From: Caldilineaceae bacterium
GTDB lineage: Bacteria > Chloroflexota > Anaerolineae > Caldilineales > Caldilineaceae
Length of the DNA stretch: 64,000 bases
NCBI GenBank assembly: GCA_020846635.1
Contig: JADLDO010000020.1
Location: forward strand, 186,001 to 250,000
Direction of reading: 5' to 3'
The notes beneath the pieces are model-generated. The model was not told where the DNA came from and searched no databases. It saw only the letters and a list, made by a program, of their open reading frames with translations. The position numbers and the translations under genes are program-made. The stretch's first letter is position 1. Each line of letters begins with the position of its first letter. Shown here one piece after another: positions 20,030 through 28,785 of this stretch.

Positions 20030-20944
20030 ATGACCACGCAAAGTGCTACTTCGCCCACCTTCGGTTCTGTCGTGCGCTCCTTATTGCGTTCCATGCGCTT
20101 GAGCCAATGGACAAAAAACGGCATTGTCTATGCCGGACTCGTCTTTGACGGCAAGCTCCTCTATCCCGAACCATTTCTGCGTACCACTTTGGTTGCGCTC
20201 TGCTTCTGCCTTGTTTCCAGCAGTGTCTATTTGATGAACGACCTGGTGGATATTGAGAAGGATCGCCAACATCCGCGCAAACGGCTGCGCCCGCTGCCCA
20301 GCGGGCAACTCAACCCGGCCATCGCCGCGGGGGTGGCGTTTGTCCTGGCGGTGATCGGCCTGGGGGGTAGTTGGTGGGTCGATCCGTGGGTCGGTGCGGT
20401 CGTGGGGCTTTATTTGGTGCAGAATATCGCCTATAGCTTTTATCTGAAAAACATCGTGATCATTGATGTCATGGTGCTTTCGCTGGGCTTTTTGCTGCGT
20501 GCAATTGCCGGTGTGCTGGTGGTGCATGTGACCAATTTCAGCCCGTGGCTCTATGTCTGCGTCACGCTGCTCTCGCTCTTTTTGGGCTTCGGCAAGCGAC
20601 GGCATGAAATTACCCTGTTGGCGGAGGATGCGGCGAGCCACCGCGCAAGCCTCGAACAGTACAATCTTCATTTCTTGGATCAGTTGATCGGCCTCGTCAC
20701 CACCAGCACGCTGGTTTCCTATACGCTCTACACCTTTGAGGCGCAAACGGCGTTGGCTGGCGGGCGCATGCTGCTGACGGTTCCCTTTGTCTTTTATTTT
20801 ATCGCCCGCTATCTGTATCTGATCCATGTACGCAAGCTGGGGGGCGCGCCCGATGAACTGCTGCTCAAGGATGGCCCGCTGCTGGTCAACAGCGTGTTGT
20901 GGGCGCTGACCGTTGTGGTGCTGATCTATTGGCCTAGTGCGTAG
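20030..20944 (+). CDS. DPPR-synthase-like UbiA prenyltransferase
   Basis: 304 residues with about nine membrane segments. It matches the decaprenyl-phosphate phosphoribosyltransferase branch of Ubi[18 protein letters not shown] near the start, then the aspartate-rich site [11 protein letters not shown] (N70, D71, D74, D78) followed by [12 protein letters not shown], and a later FGKRRHE. In actinobacteria this enzyme joins PRPP to polyprenyl phosphate for arabinan synthesis. Its product here is unknown. It is divergent from tlyA with only 12 nt between starts. It ends in a strong bidirectional hairpin. Confidence 0.85.
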   Translation: MTTQSATSPTFGSVVRSLLRSMRLSQWTKNGIVYAGLVFDGKLLYPEPFLRTTLVALCFCLVSSSVYLMNDLVDIEKDRQHPRKRLRPLPSGQLNPAIAAGVAFVLAVIGLGGSWWVDPWVGAVVGLYLVQNIAYSFYLKNIVIIDVMVLSLGFLLRAIAGVLVVHVTNFSPWLYVCVTLLSLFLGFGKRRHEITLLAEDAASHRASLEQYNLHFLDQLIGLVTTSTLVSYTLYTFEAQTALAGGRMLLTVPFVFYFIARYLYLIHVRKLGGAPDELLLKDGPLLVNSVLWALTVVVLIYWPSA

Positions 20945-20956
20945 TCTAAACAATAG

Positions 20957-20993
20957 AACCCTCCCGGAAGCTCTGAGTTTCCGGGAGGGTTTT
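20957..20993. terminator. Bidirectional terminator; dispersed palindrome copy
   Basis: Perfect 13-bp arms AACCCTCCCGGAA and its complement (20957-20969, 20979-20991), flanked by a T-run on the plus strand. It separates two convergent genes and belongs to the CCCGGAAGC/GCTTCCGGG family. Confidence 0.85.
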
Positions 20994-21024
20994 CGCGTTA
21001 GATAGATTTTCGCGGGAATCGCGT

Positions 21025-22998
21025 TTATTCGTCTTGCACGAATATGGACCAGGGGCCTTCCATGCCATCTTCGGTGACGCCGTAGAAGATGCGGATTTTG
21101 CCATCGGCCCGCAGCGCCAGGTCATAGCGTACCTTGCCCGCGCGCCGCTCGATGCCAACAAGACCCATGTTCCCCTGCCATTCAATGTTGGAAGGGGCGC
21201 TAGAGTTGTCCTCATGCTGCTGGATGGCATAGCTCCAGAGCTTGCGCGCACCCTTACGCGTGACATTGTGGATCACATGCCCGTTGCGCAGGTCGTGGAT
21301 GCTGTGGAACTTGTTGCCGTTGCGATCCTCGGTGGCGACAATCTCAACACCGATTTGCGGCAGATAGAACGCATCCTCGGCTCCGCCTTTGGCGGCAGGT
21401 TCACTTGAGATATCTGCAACGTCCACCTCGTCTTCGTCCACTGTCGCCAACTCGGTCGGGTTGAAGACCACCGGCTTATTCGCGTCGCCATTGGGCGCGA
21501 TGGTAGCCGAAAAGGCAGATCGTTCGCCCCCACGGCTATTGCGGCCACGTCCCCGGCGACTGCTCTCTGCCTTGTGGCTCACGGCACGCCCGTTGCGTCC
21601 CCGCGGTTGCTCCTGGGGTGAACGCGCTTCTCCTTGTCCGGTCAATGCCTCGCGTACCAGTGCGACTAACTCATCGCGCACAGCCAGCGTGGTTTCACCC
21701 TCATCGCGCACATAATACTTATAGTCATCCACGCAATAGGGGCGATCCGTACCTTTGGGTATCTGGAAGCGCAGGATTTTGACTCCCTGGCTCTGGATGA
21801 TTTCCCACTTGATTTCCAGCGGCGGCGTCATCCGTTCATCGAGGCTCGCCATAATCTCCTGCTGAACCTCGGCAGGCTTGGGGAGACCGCGCGGTTTCGT
21901 TTTGCGCGGGCCTGCCCCCACATAGACGACACCCCCGGCGGTATTGGCAAAGGCGCAGATGTCATTGACAATCGCCGTGAGCTTACCGCCGCGTTGGCTG
22001 GCTGATTCGTGGAAACTTTGGGTGAGGCTAGGGCCTTCCTCGCGCGCCGCGGCCAACGTGTCCACTGCCTCCGGCTCCGCATGGAAAGGCCGCGTGCGTT
22101 CAAATTGCTTGTCGCGCAAGAGGGCAACAATCGCTTCAAAGCTGGGTTCTTCCAAGAGGAATTCACTAGCACGATCACCGATTCCCAACCGTTTCGGGTT
22201 TTTGGGATCGGCTTTGATGCGGTGTGCATCACTGCCGGCAAAACTGTGCATGCGCCGGGGATACTCGGTCTTGCTGCCGTCAAAAAAGCGGGCAGTTGAC
22301 CGATAGCCCCGATCCAGGTCGGTGACTTCTAGGGCGTCCAGGTTTACATCCTGGGTATAGGCAATCTTGGTCTGGCCCCCAAACGGGAAGTTGCGCATGG
22401 CAACCCCATGGGTGCTGTTGGCGTGCGCCGCAATGACCAAGCCACCGGCTTGGTGAATGATCCGATATGCGTTAAGAACATCGGTCGCCGCGCCAGTCTC
22501 AGTGGAGCCTATATCCAGTTTTTCGGCTGGAACATTCAGCGAGAGCAAAATATGCTCTAAATGCCGAATTGAGGTTTCGGGCGGAAAGAGGCCCAAGATG
22601 TGGAAGCCAAAGGTTGCCGTAAATTCAAAACCGGGCAGGACCAAAACTTGGTTGGACAATTCCCGCCATTCGGCCAAACGCGCCTGCTCTTCATCGGTGA
22701 GCCGGTTCATCGTCTCTAACTTGGTCAACCACTCAATTTCCCGCCGGATGGCTGCAATGCCAGCAACAGTGTTGTGGTCGGTAATGGCGACGATATCTAG
22801 CCCTTTAGCGGCGACTGCACGCATCCACTCCAAATAGCTAATGTGTGGCTCCTCATAGTCATGGGATGCCGGAGTGTGCAGGTGCAGGTCAACTTTGTAC
22901 CAACGCCGCTGCGGTGCTTTGCCCGCGTTTGCCGTCTGGATTGGCGTCACTGTCGGGGACGCCTGACGACCGTTATTCGGTTTTCTTCTCCTACTCAC
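21025..22998 (-). CDS. PHP phosphoesterase fused to an AlbA_2 domain
   Basis: 657 residues in three parts. Residues 35-300 are a PHP metal-dependent phosphoesterase domain ([14 protein letters not shown] with H39 and H41, [11 protein letters not shown], later AAHANSTHG and AGSDAHRI). Residues 318-450 match the Schlafen AlbA_2 putative DNA/RNA-binding domain ([20 protein letters not shown] and [12 protein letters not shown]). A Arg/Gly-rich linker follows. The last ~115 residues are a separate domain ([36 protein letters not shown]) I cannot name. It is probably a nucleic-acid-directed phosphoesterase; this is inference. The start is GTG, with GAGGAG about 15 nt upstream. Confidence 0.82.
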   Translation of the reverse strand: MSRRRKPNNGRQASPTVTPIQTANAGKAPQRRWYKVDLHLHTPASHDYEEPHISYLEWMRAVAAKGLDIVAITDHNTVAGIAAIRREIEWLTKLETMNRLTDEEQARLAEWRELSNQVLVLPGFEFTATFGFHILGLFPPETSIRHLEHILLSLNVPAEKLDIGSTETGAATDVLNAYRIIHQAGGLVIAAHANSTHGVAMRNFPFGGQTKIAYTQDVNLDALEVTDLDRGYRSTARFFDGSKTEYPRRMHSFAGSDAHRIKADPKNPKRLGIGDRASEFLLEEPSFEAIVALLRDKQFERTRPFHAEPEAVDTLAAAREEGPSLTQSFHESASQRGGKLTAIVNDICAFANTAGGVVYVGAGPRKTKPRGLPKPAEVQQEIMASLDERMTPPLEIKWEIIQSQGVKILRFQIPKGTDRPYCVDDYKYYVRDEGETTLAVRDELVALVREALTGQGEARSPQEQPRGRNGRAVSHKAESSRRGRGRNSRGGERSAFSATIAPNGDANKPVVFNPTELATVDEDEVDVADISSEPAAKGGAEDAFYLPQIGVEIVATEDRNGNKFHSIHDLRNGHVIHNVTRKGARKLWSYAIQQHEDNSSAPSNIEWQGNMGLVGIERRAGKVRYDLALRADGKIRIFYGVTEDGMEGPWSIFVQDE

Positions 22999-23079
22999 AG
23001 ATTTAGTGCATCGCTCCTCGTCGAGAGTTCAAAATACTTATGCTGATTGACAAACAACAAATTCAAAACAATTACCTCA

Positions 23080-23124
23080 AAATTACTGGCTTGTAAATTA
23101 CTTGCCTTCAAACTACTTACCTTC
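23080..23124. repeat. 3 x 15-bp tandem repeat in AT-rich gap
   Basis: Units AAATTACTGGCTTGT, AAATTACTTGCCTTC and AAACTACTTACCTTC lie head to tail at 23080-23094, 23095-23109 and 23110-23124. Confidence 0.75.
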
Positions 23125-23436
23125 TTCAAATACCGAACGATTCAAACTGTCTACTTACTACTGATGACGTTTGTCTCAAGCCAAAAGTTTCATTGCGGAA
23201 ACTACAAAATTGGCGATAAAGCGAACAAATCTAGCAAAAAACAGACAACGTACACCAGCCAATAGGCGGCAAATAGGCCGCGGTCTATCTGCTGCAACTG
23301 AAATTATAGGCGAATTGCAGCAAACTGTGCAACTTGTGATGCGTTCTGCTACAAAGAATCGTGATTATCGACTTCTTTATGCAATAGAAGGCATATGCCT
23401 GGGCGTCCGGTAGACTCTATCTCTACACTCAGAAAT

Positions 23437-23469
23437 ACCTTCCCGGAAGCTTCAAGCTTCCGGGAAGGT
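23437..23469. terminator. Perfect palindrome after lon; dispersed family copy
   Basis: Arms of 16 bp (ACCTTCCCGGAAGCTT and its complement) around one central base. It lies 8 nt beyond the lon stop on the minus strand, with a short T-rich stretch after it, so it may end the lon transcript. Confidence 0.7.
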
Positions 23470-23476
23470 GAGATTA

Positions 23477-26047
23477 CTACTGTAGACGCTCCACAGGGCT
23501 CTGCTTCGCAAGGCCGGAGCCGTTAGGCCCAATCTCTCCGCTAGGGTTGGCATTGGGAAGCGGCTCATCCAGTGCCGCGGCCAAGACCTCATCCACTTTA
23601 TCGACGAGGATGAAATTCATCTGCTCGCGCACGCTTTGGGGCACATCATCGAGATCCGCCTCATTATGCCGGGGCAGGATAACGGTCTTTAGCCCAAAAC
23701 GAGCGGCGGCGATGATCTTCTCCTTAATACCCCCCACGGGCAAAACCTTGCCGCGCAGGGTAATTTCACCTGTCATCCCCACTTCCGACTTGACGGGCCG
23801 CCCGGTGAGCAGGCTCGCCAATGCCGTCGCTATTGTAATGCCCGCGCTGGGGCCATCCTTCGGAATGGCACCCGCAGGAATGTGCAGGTGGATGTCCGAG
23901 CGGCGGAAGATCTCCGGGTCGATCCCCAAGGGGACAGCGCGGTTGCGGATATAACTGAGGGCTGCTTGCGCGCTCTCCTTCATGACATCACCCAACTGCC
24001 CTGTCAGCATAAAGCCTTTGTCGCCGGGTACGCGGGTGGCTTCTAGGAAAAGCATGTCGCCGCCGGTCATGGTCCATGCCAAGCCGATGGCAACGCCGGG
24101 CAATTCGGTGCGTTCGGCGATCTCCTCTTTGTGGATTTTGCGCCGGCCCAGATAGTGGACAAGATCATTTTCCGTGACCACTGTCTTTTCTGTCGTTTCA
24201 CCCGCGGCTACTTTGGCTGCGATCTTGCGACAGACTTTGCCGATCTCGCGCTCTAGATTACGCACGCCTGCTTCACGCGTATAGCCCTGCACAATTTCGC
24301 GCAACGCCCCTTCGGTGAACTCCACTTCATCAGGTTTGAGGCCATTCTCTTTAATCTGCCGCGGGATCAGATACCCCTGGACGATCTTGACCTTCTCATC
24401 CTCGGTGTAGCTGCTCAGTTGGATAATCTCCATGCGGTCTTGCAGCGGGCCAGGAATGGTGTCCAAGACATTGGCTGTGGTGACAAACATCACCTGGCTC
24501 AAGTCAAAGGGCACATCGAGATAATGGTCGCGGAACTCCCGGTTCTGTTCAGGGTCCAAGACCTCTAGCAGCGCACTGGAAGGATCGCCGCGGAAATCAC
24601 GTCCCAACTTGTCGACTTCGTCGAGCATAAAGACTGGATTGCGGCTTTCGATCCGGCGCAGACTTTGGATGATACGCCCCGGCATGGAACCAATATAGGT
24701 GCGGCGAAAACCGCGAATCTCAGCTTCGTCGCGGATGCCACCCAGCGCCAGACGCACAAATTTACGATTCATGGCGCGCGCAATGCTGATGCCCAAGCTG
24801 GTCTTACCCACGCCCGGCGGGCCAACAAAGCAAAGGACCACGCCTTCGCGCTCGCGGCGCACCTGGTCGCGCAAGTCCTCTTCCTGGTCATCCACCTTAC
24901 GCTCGGCGCGTAGTTTGCGTACGGCCAAAAATTCGAGGATACGGTCTTTGATCTCCTCCAGCCCGTAATGATCTTCGTCGAGCACCTGGCGCGCGTGGTT
25001 GATGTCTAAATTGTCTTCCGTTCCCTTTTGCCAGGGAAGACTGACCATCAGATCGAGGTAGGTTTTGATGACACTATATTCGGCAGCCTGGATGGGCATA
25101 CGCCGCATGCGATCCAGTTCGTGGCGCGCTTCCTTTTCTGCCTCTTCCGTCATGCCAGCCGCAGCAATACGCTCCTCTAACTCGCGAATATCGGAGGCTT
25201 GCTCGTCTTCATCCCCCAATTCCTTTTGGATGGCCTTCATCTGCTCGCGCAAGAAGAAGTCGCGCTGCATCCGTTCCATTTCGCCCTGGGCTTCCGACTG
25301 AATCTTGCGCCCCAGTTCGAGAACCTCGACCTCCTTGTGGAGCAGTTGGGTCAGGCGCAGCAATTTGTCATAGACATTGTCCATCTCTAAAATATGCTGG
25401 CCTTCGCGCGCCTCCAGGCGGATGCTGCTGGCAACCAAATAGGCCAACTGGCGTGCGTCATCGACATTCATCGCCATCATTGCCAACTCATCGGGCATCT
25501 GGGGTTCCAGGTCAATGAGGCGGCGGAAAAGCTCCTGCACAGCGCGCATAATCGCCTCTAGCTCGATGTTCTGCTCCATGGTTTCGGGCACAACTTCGAC
25601 ACGGGCACGCAGATAGGGCTGTTCCTGGATGTATTCGACGACGCGGATGCGTTCCATGCCCTGGACGAGCAGGCGGATCGTGCCGTCGGGCGTGCGTAGG
25701 ACGCGATGAACCTGGGCCGCGGTGCCGATGGTATGGATCTCGTCTGGCCCCGGCTTTTCAATCTCCTCGTCTTTACTGGTGACGAGGGCGACGATCCGGT
25801 TTTCCGGCAGGTTGTCTTCTACTAGGCGAATGCTGCGCCGCTGGCCCACAGGCAGCGGCAGCCACATCATGGGATAGACGACAACGCCGCGCAGCGGTAA
25901 GACCGGCAGATCATCTGCGGGGATCGTCCCGGACTTGCCTGCCTGGAGGTTAAAGCGTTCATTATATTCTTCGGATTCGTAGAGAACCTGGTCTTCTTCA
26001 CCATCGTCCCACTCATCCATTTGCATATCAAATAAGTCTTGTTGCAT
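23477..26047 (-). CDS. lon: ATP-dependent protease Lon
   Basis: 856 residues. The LAN substrate-binding domain starts at about 48 ([13 protein letters not shown]). A coiled middle region leads to the AAA+ module with Walker A GPPGVGKT (about 409-416) and Walker [12 protein letters not shown]. The protease domain has PKDGPSAG with catalytic S734 and GGIKEK with K775. An unusual charged insertion of about 20 residues ([20 protein letters not shown]) precedes Walker A. The ATG at 26047 is preferred to the GTG two codons earlier. Upstream lie a good promoter and an inverted repeat, which suggests specific control. Confidence 0.96.
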   Translation of the reverse strand: MQQDLFDMQMDEWDDGEEDQVLYESEEYNERFNLQAGKSGTIPADDLPVLPLRGVVVYPMMWLPLPVGQRRSIRLVEDNLPENRIVALVTSKDEEIEKPGPDEIHTIGTAAQVHRVLRTPDGTIRLLVQGMERIRVVEYIQEQPYLRARVEVVPETMEQNIELEAIMRAVQELFRRLIDLEPQMPDELAMMAMNVDDARQLAYLVASSIRLEAREGQHILEMDNVYDKLLRLTQLLHKEVEVLELGRKIQSEAQGEMERMQRDFFLREQMKAIQKELGDEDEQASDIRELEERIAAAGMTEEAEKEARHELDRMRRMPIQAAEYSVIKTYLDLMVSLPWQKGTEDNLDINHARQVLDEDHYGLEEIKDRILEFLAVRKLRAERKVDDQEEDLRDQVRREREGVVLCFVGPPGVGKTSLGISIARAMNRKFVRLALGGIRDEAEIRGFRRTYIGSMPGRIIQSLRRIESRNPVFMLDEVDKLGRDFRGDPSSALLEVLDPEQNREFRDHYLDVPFDLSQVMFVTTANVLDTIPGPLQDRMEIIQLSSYTEDEKVKIVQGYLIPRQIKENGLKPDEVEFTEGALREIVQGYTREAGVRNLEREIGKVCRKIAAKVAAGETTEKTVVTENDLVHYLGRRKIHKEEIAERTELPGVAIGLAWTMTGGDMLFLEATRVPGDKGFMLTGQLGDVMKESAQAALSYIRNRAVPLGIDPEIFRRSDIHLHIPAGAIPKDGPSAGITIATALASLLTGRPVKSEVGMTGEITLRGKVLPVGGIKEKIIAAARFGLKTVILPRHNEADLDDVPQSVREQMNFILVDKVDEVLAAALDEPLPNANPSGEIGPNGSGLAKQSPVERLQ

Positions 26048-26115
26048 GGTCACTCTGTTGAATTTGCGCGTTTAAGTTCGTAACGCTCCACTGAAAACGG
26101 GCCGCGTTATTGTTT

Positions 26116-26143
26116 ACTATACACAGCGCACGTGCATTGTCGA
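26116..26143 (-). promoter_or_regulatory. Promoter of lon
   Basis: On the minus strand TCGACA (26138-26143), 16-nt spacer, TATAGT (26116-26121). Each element matches the consensus at five of six places. The lon start is 69 nt downstream. Confidence 0.7.
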
Positions 26144-26145
26144 AG

Positions 26146-26160
26146 TAGTGTAGCACACTA
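26146..26160. promoter_or_regulatory. Inverted repeat next to the lon promoter
   Basis: Perfect TAGTGT-AGC-ACACTA just upstream of the -35 element. A further TTAGTGTAT half-site follows at about 26170. It differs from the CIRCE and HAIR heat-shock operators, so the binding protein is unknown. Confidence 0.5.
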
Positions 26161-26328
26161 AAGGTTAAGTTAGTGTATGATTTGCGTAAGAACCTCATGT
26201 GAATTATGCCGCACTTACTTACATTTTGATCAGGTTCTATCGTATAACCTCTGCTCGTCAGCTCTGAGCTTAGCTTTGGATTATCCCAGTGCGATATTGC
26301 CTAGATCGCGCATCTTGGTTAGTTTAGT

Positions 26329-27222
26329 TCACAGCCCAAAATACTTTTCGCGCATGCGTTTGAGGAAGTCGATGGATTCCTTCATCTCGTCCATGCCGTT
26401 CATGCCATCTTCAATGCTAATCCATCCGTCATAGCCTACGCCTGCCAGGATCGAAAAGATACGGTCGTAGTCGTTGAGCCCCTTGCCTGTGACCCCATGC
26501 CGTAGGTTGGGTGAATAGCCAAGCGTGCCGTCGCTTTGACGCAGGTCATCCAGGGTCGCGCCCTCGGCAAGATAGCGGTCGCTGGCGTGCATGCTGACCA
26601 CGCGGTCGGCGACGCGCTCAAGCAGGGCAATGGGATCATCACCTGCCACGATGGCGTTGGAGGGGTCATATTGAACACCGAAATAGCGCCGTTCGGGGAT
26701 GGCATCGAGTACGCGCAAAAAGATCTCCATTTTCTGGGCAAATTCGGGATACTGCCAATAGCCATCTTTGTAGTGATTCTCCAGCCCCAGGACGATCTCG
26801 TACTCACGGGCGACAGGCAGCAGCGCGGTGATGGCCTCGGCAACCCAGGTGAGCCCTTCCTCTACACTCACATCGGGATAACGTTGACCGCTGAGAACGC
26901 GGCAGACCGCGCCCGCACCCCCTAAACGCCGGGTGACACGGATCATCGCTGCCTCTTTTTCGATCTCGCGTTTGCGGACTTCGGGGTCACGATGGGTAAA
27001 GTTAGGCGAACAGCACATCATGGGCATGGCAAAGCCGGCACGCTGGATCGCTTCGCCGACCGAATCGACAAAAGCATCGTCCAACGTGGGGAAGAAACCT
27101 ACGTACATCTCTAGCCCTTCGGCGCCCAGATCTTTCGCCATCTCAATCCACTCAAAGACGGTCATCGTGTGGTGGACAGAAATATCGTCTAAATAGCATT
27201 TGGGGAAGGCTGCGATCTTCAT
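26329..27222 (-). CDS. Xylose-isomerase-like TIM-barrel sugar isomerase/epimerase
   Basis: 297 residues of the AP-endonuclease-2 fold family. Metal-ligand regions are visible: GLENHYKDGYW (Glu), YDPSNAIVAGDDP (Asp), VVSMHASDRY (His) and ISIEDGMNGMDEM (Glu). The family includes sugar phosphate isomerases, hexulose epimerases and inosose dehydratases; the substrate cannot be fixed. It has AGGATG about 10 nt before the ATG. It is divergent from the sugar ABC operon that begins 450 nt to the right, so it probably serves the same pathway. Confidence 0.85.
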   Translation of the reverse strand: MKIAAFPKCYLDDISVHHTMTVFEWIEMAKDLGAEGLEMYVGFFPTLDDAFVDSVGEAIQRAGFAMPMMCCSPNFTHRDPEVRKREIEKEAAMIRVTRRLGGAGAVCRVLSGQRYPDVSVEEGLTWVAEAITALLPVAREYEIVLGLENHYKDGYWQYPEFAQKMEIFLRVLDAIPERRYFGVQYDPSNAIVAGDDPIALLERVADRVVSMHASDRYLAEGATLDDLRQSDGTLGYSPNLRHGVTGKGLNDYDRIFSILAGVGYDGWISIEDGMNGMDEMKESIDFLKRMREKYFGL

Positions 27223-27675
27223 GGTGTTTGGGCATCCTCGCGTAAGGAATCAGGCGACTACGATGGCGTATACGATGACGTGCCTGCCTACATAGTGGTA
27301 CGGGGGAGGGTGGGGTATGGTCGCGGGAAAGTTGATCTGTGTTGTGGCTAGATCATGCCACAAGAGCCGCAGGGACGCTAATGGCGCGCAGCGCCCTACG
27401 GCCTCAGGGGCTGTTTTGAGTCCCGCCGAAGCTGCCAAAGGCCAGGCAAAAAAGTGACTTGACAATTTTCTGGAGGCATGGGATAGTAAAAATATCCGCG
27501 TATCTCAGCCAAATTTTATGATTGAATATCTTGTATCTTAGCTTCCCGCAGAGCGCCTGTCCTTAAGATAGGCAGCTATGAGGATACATAAAACGTTTTA
27601 GTCGTAATTTTGAGCCCTTTGCTCTGTAAAGTACGTCTTTGAGTTTTGCCAGCGCGATCCGTCGAGGAACCGTAT
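27223..27675. other. Intergenic control region of the sugar ABC operon
   Basis: 453 nt between divergent genes. It holds an imperfect hairpin at 27366-27402 (GCCGCAGGG with CCCTACGGC), a consensus-like promoter at 27459-27487, and an AT-rich leader of about 180 nt with a short TTAAGATAGGCAGC stretch. No gene is seen. Confidence 0.6.
27459..27487 (+). promoter_or_regulatory. Promoter of the ABC/GH4 operon
   Basis: TTGACA at 27459-27464, 17-nt spacer, GATAGT at 27482-27487. It gives a leader of about 180 nt before the first gene, long enough for regulation. Confidence 0.65.
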
Positions 27676-28722
27676 ATGTCTATTCCTGCTCAGCCTACAG
27701 CCGCGGCGATGCCTGTGGTTGAGGTGGCTGCACCCATTGATCCCATTTTAGAGATTAAGAATCTGCATACCTACTTCTTTACGGAGCGGGGGATTGTGCG
27801 CGCGGTCAATGGCGTGGATTTGCGGCTCGGACGCCAATCTACCCTGGGGATTGTGGGTGAAAGCGGTTGTGGCAAGAGTGTCATGTCGATGTCGGTGATG
27901 CGCTTGATCAAGGAGCCGCCCGGCAAAATCGTTCAGGGCGAGATTTTGCTCCATCACAAGGGAGGAGAGCCGCCGGTAGATTTGGCGAAGCTGGACCCGA
28001 AAGGCGCACGAATGCGGGCGATTCGTGGGGCCGAAATCGCCATGATCTTTCAGGAGCCGATGACATCGCTCAACCCGCTCTATACAGTGGGCCGCCAGAT
28101 TGCCGAGACAGTGGAACTTCACCAAAAGGTGGGACGCGCGGAGGCGATGGAGCGGGCGCTGACCATGTTGGAGCGGGTGCAGATCAGCGAGCCTAAACGT
28201 CGCCTGCACAACTATCCTCACCAACTGAGCGGCGGCATGCGCCAGCGTGTGATGATTGCGATGGCCCTCTCCTGTAACCCTGATATTCTGATCGCCGACG
28301 AACCTACTACGGCGCTGGATGTCACGGTGCAGGCGCAGATTTTAGACCTCATGCGCGCGCTCAAGGAAGATTTCAACTCCTCGATCATGCTTATCACCCA
28401 CAATTTAGGGGTCGTCTCGCAGATGGCCGACCATGTAGCGGTGATGTATTTGGGCAAAGTAGTGGAGTATGCCGGCACGCGCAAAATCTTCCACAACCCA
28501 CTGCATCCCTACACACAGGGGTTGCTCACTTCGGTTCCCGTATTGGGAAAGAAAAAAGGGCTGTTGGTTCCCATTCGCGGCATGGTTCCACCCGCCTCGG
28601 CGCGGATTCAAGGATGCCCATTTGCCGACCGCTGCCCGCATGTCATGAAAGTTTGTCGCGAGGAGATGCCCCAACTGCGTGAGATACAGCCGGGCCAGAT
28701 GGCCGCGTGCTGGCTCTATTAA
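27676..28722 (+). CDS. Peptide/sugar-type ABC importer ATPase (OppD/DppD-like)
   Basis: 348 residues. Walker A GESGCGKS is at 61-68, the signature is LSGGMRQR, Walker B is ILIADEPTTALD, and the H-loop lies in LITHNLGV. The C-terminal OppD/F extension has the cysteine pattern GCPFADRCPHVMKVC expected for an iron-sulfur or zinc-like site. The ATG at 27676 with GAGGAAC upstream is used instead of the upstream in-frame codon. It is the first gene of a five-gene importer set and is unusual in that the ATPase precedes the binding protein. Context with GH4 genes suggests an oligosaccharide rather than a peptide. Confidence 0.93.
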   Translation: MSIPAQPTAAAMPVVEVAAPIDPILEIKNLHTYFFTERGIVRAVNGVDLRLGRQSTLGIVGESGCGKSVMSMSVMRLIKEPPGKIVQGEILLHHKGGEPPVDLAKLDPKGARMRAIRGAEIAMIFQEPMTSLNPLYTVGRQIAETVELHQKVGRAEAMERALTMLERVQISEPKRRLHNYPHQLSGGMRQRVMIAMALSCNPDILIADEPTTALDVTVQAQILDLMRALKEDFNSSIMLITHNLGVVSQMADHVAVMYLGKVVEYAGTRKIFHNPLHPYTQGLLTSVPVLGKKKGLLVPIRGMVPPASARIQGCPFADRCPHVMKVCREEMPQLREIQPGQMAACWLY

Positions 28723-28785
28723 TCTGCTGCTTTTGTGCTTTCCTGTCTGTCAAAAAGATAGTCCAAGAGGAGGAGGGGTTTATCT

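Larger units (their letters stand above)
22999..23476. other. AT-rich noncoding gap between the PHP gene and lon
   Basis: 478 nt with base composition far more AT-rich than its surroundings. It holds a 3 x 15-bp tandem repeat (23080-23124) and, at its end, a palindrome (23437-23469). The only open frames are short, start at TTG or lack ribosome sites, and are dominated by the repeat (KLLAC, KLLAF, KLLTF), so no gene is called. Confidence 0.6.

Noticed and set aside
23047..23265. 72-codon plus-strand frame with KLL repeats
   Set aside because: TTG start, no ribosome site, and content explained by the 15-bp DNA repeat.
26146..26160. Possible CIRCE (HrcA) operator at lon
   Set aside because: CIRCE is TTAGCACTC-N9-GAGTGCTAA; the site here is TAGTGT-N3-ACACTA and does not fit.
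27488..27675. Possible riboswitch in the leader of the sugar operon
   Set aside because: The leader is about 180 nt, but I find no known riboswitch core and no terminator before the first gene.
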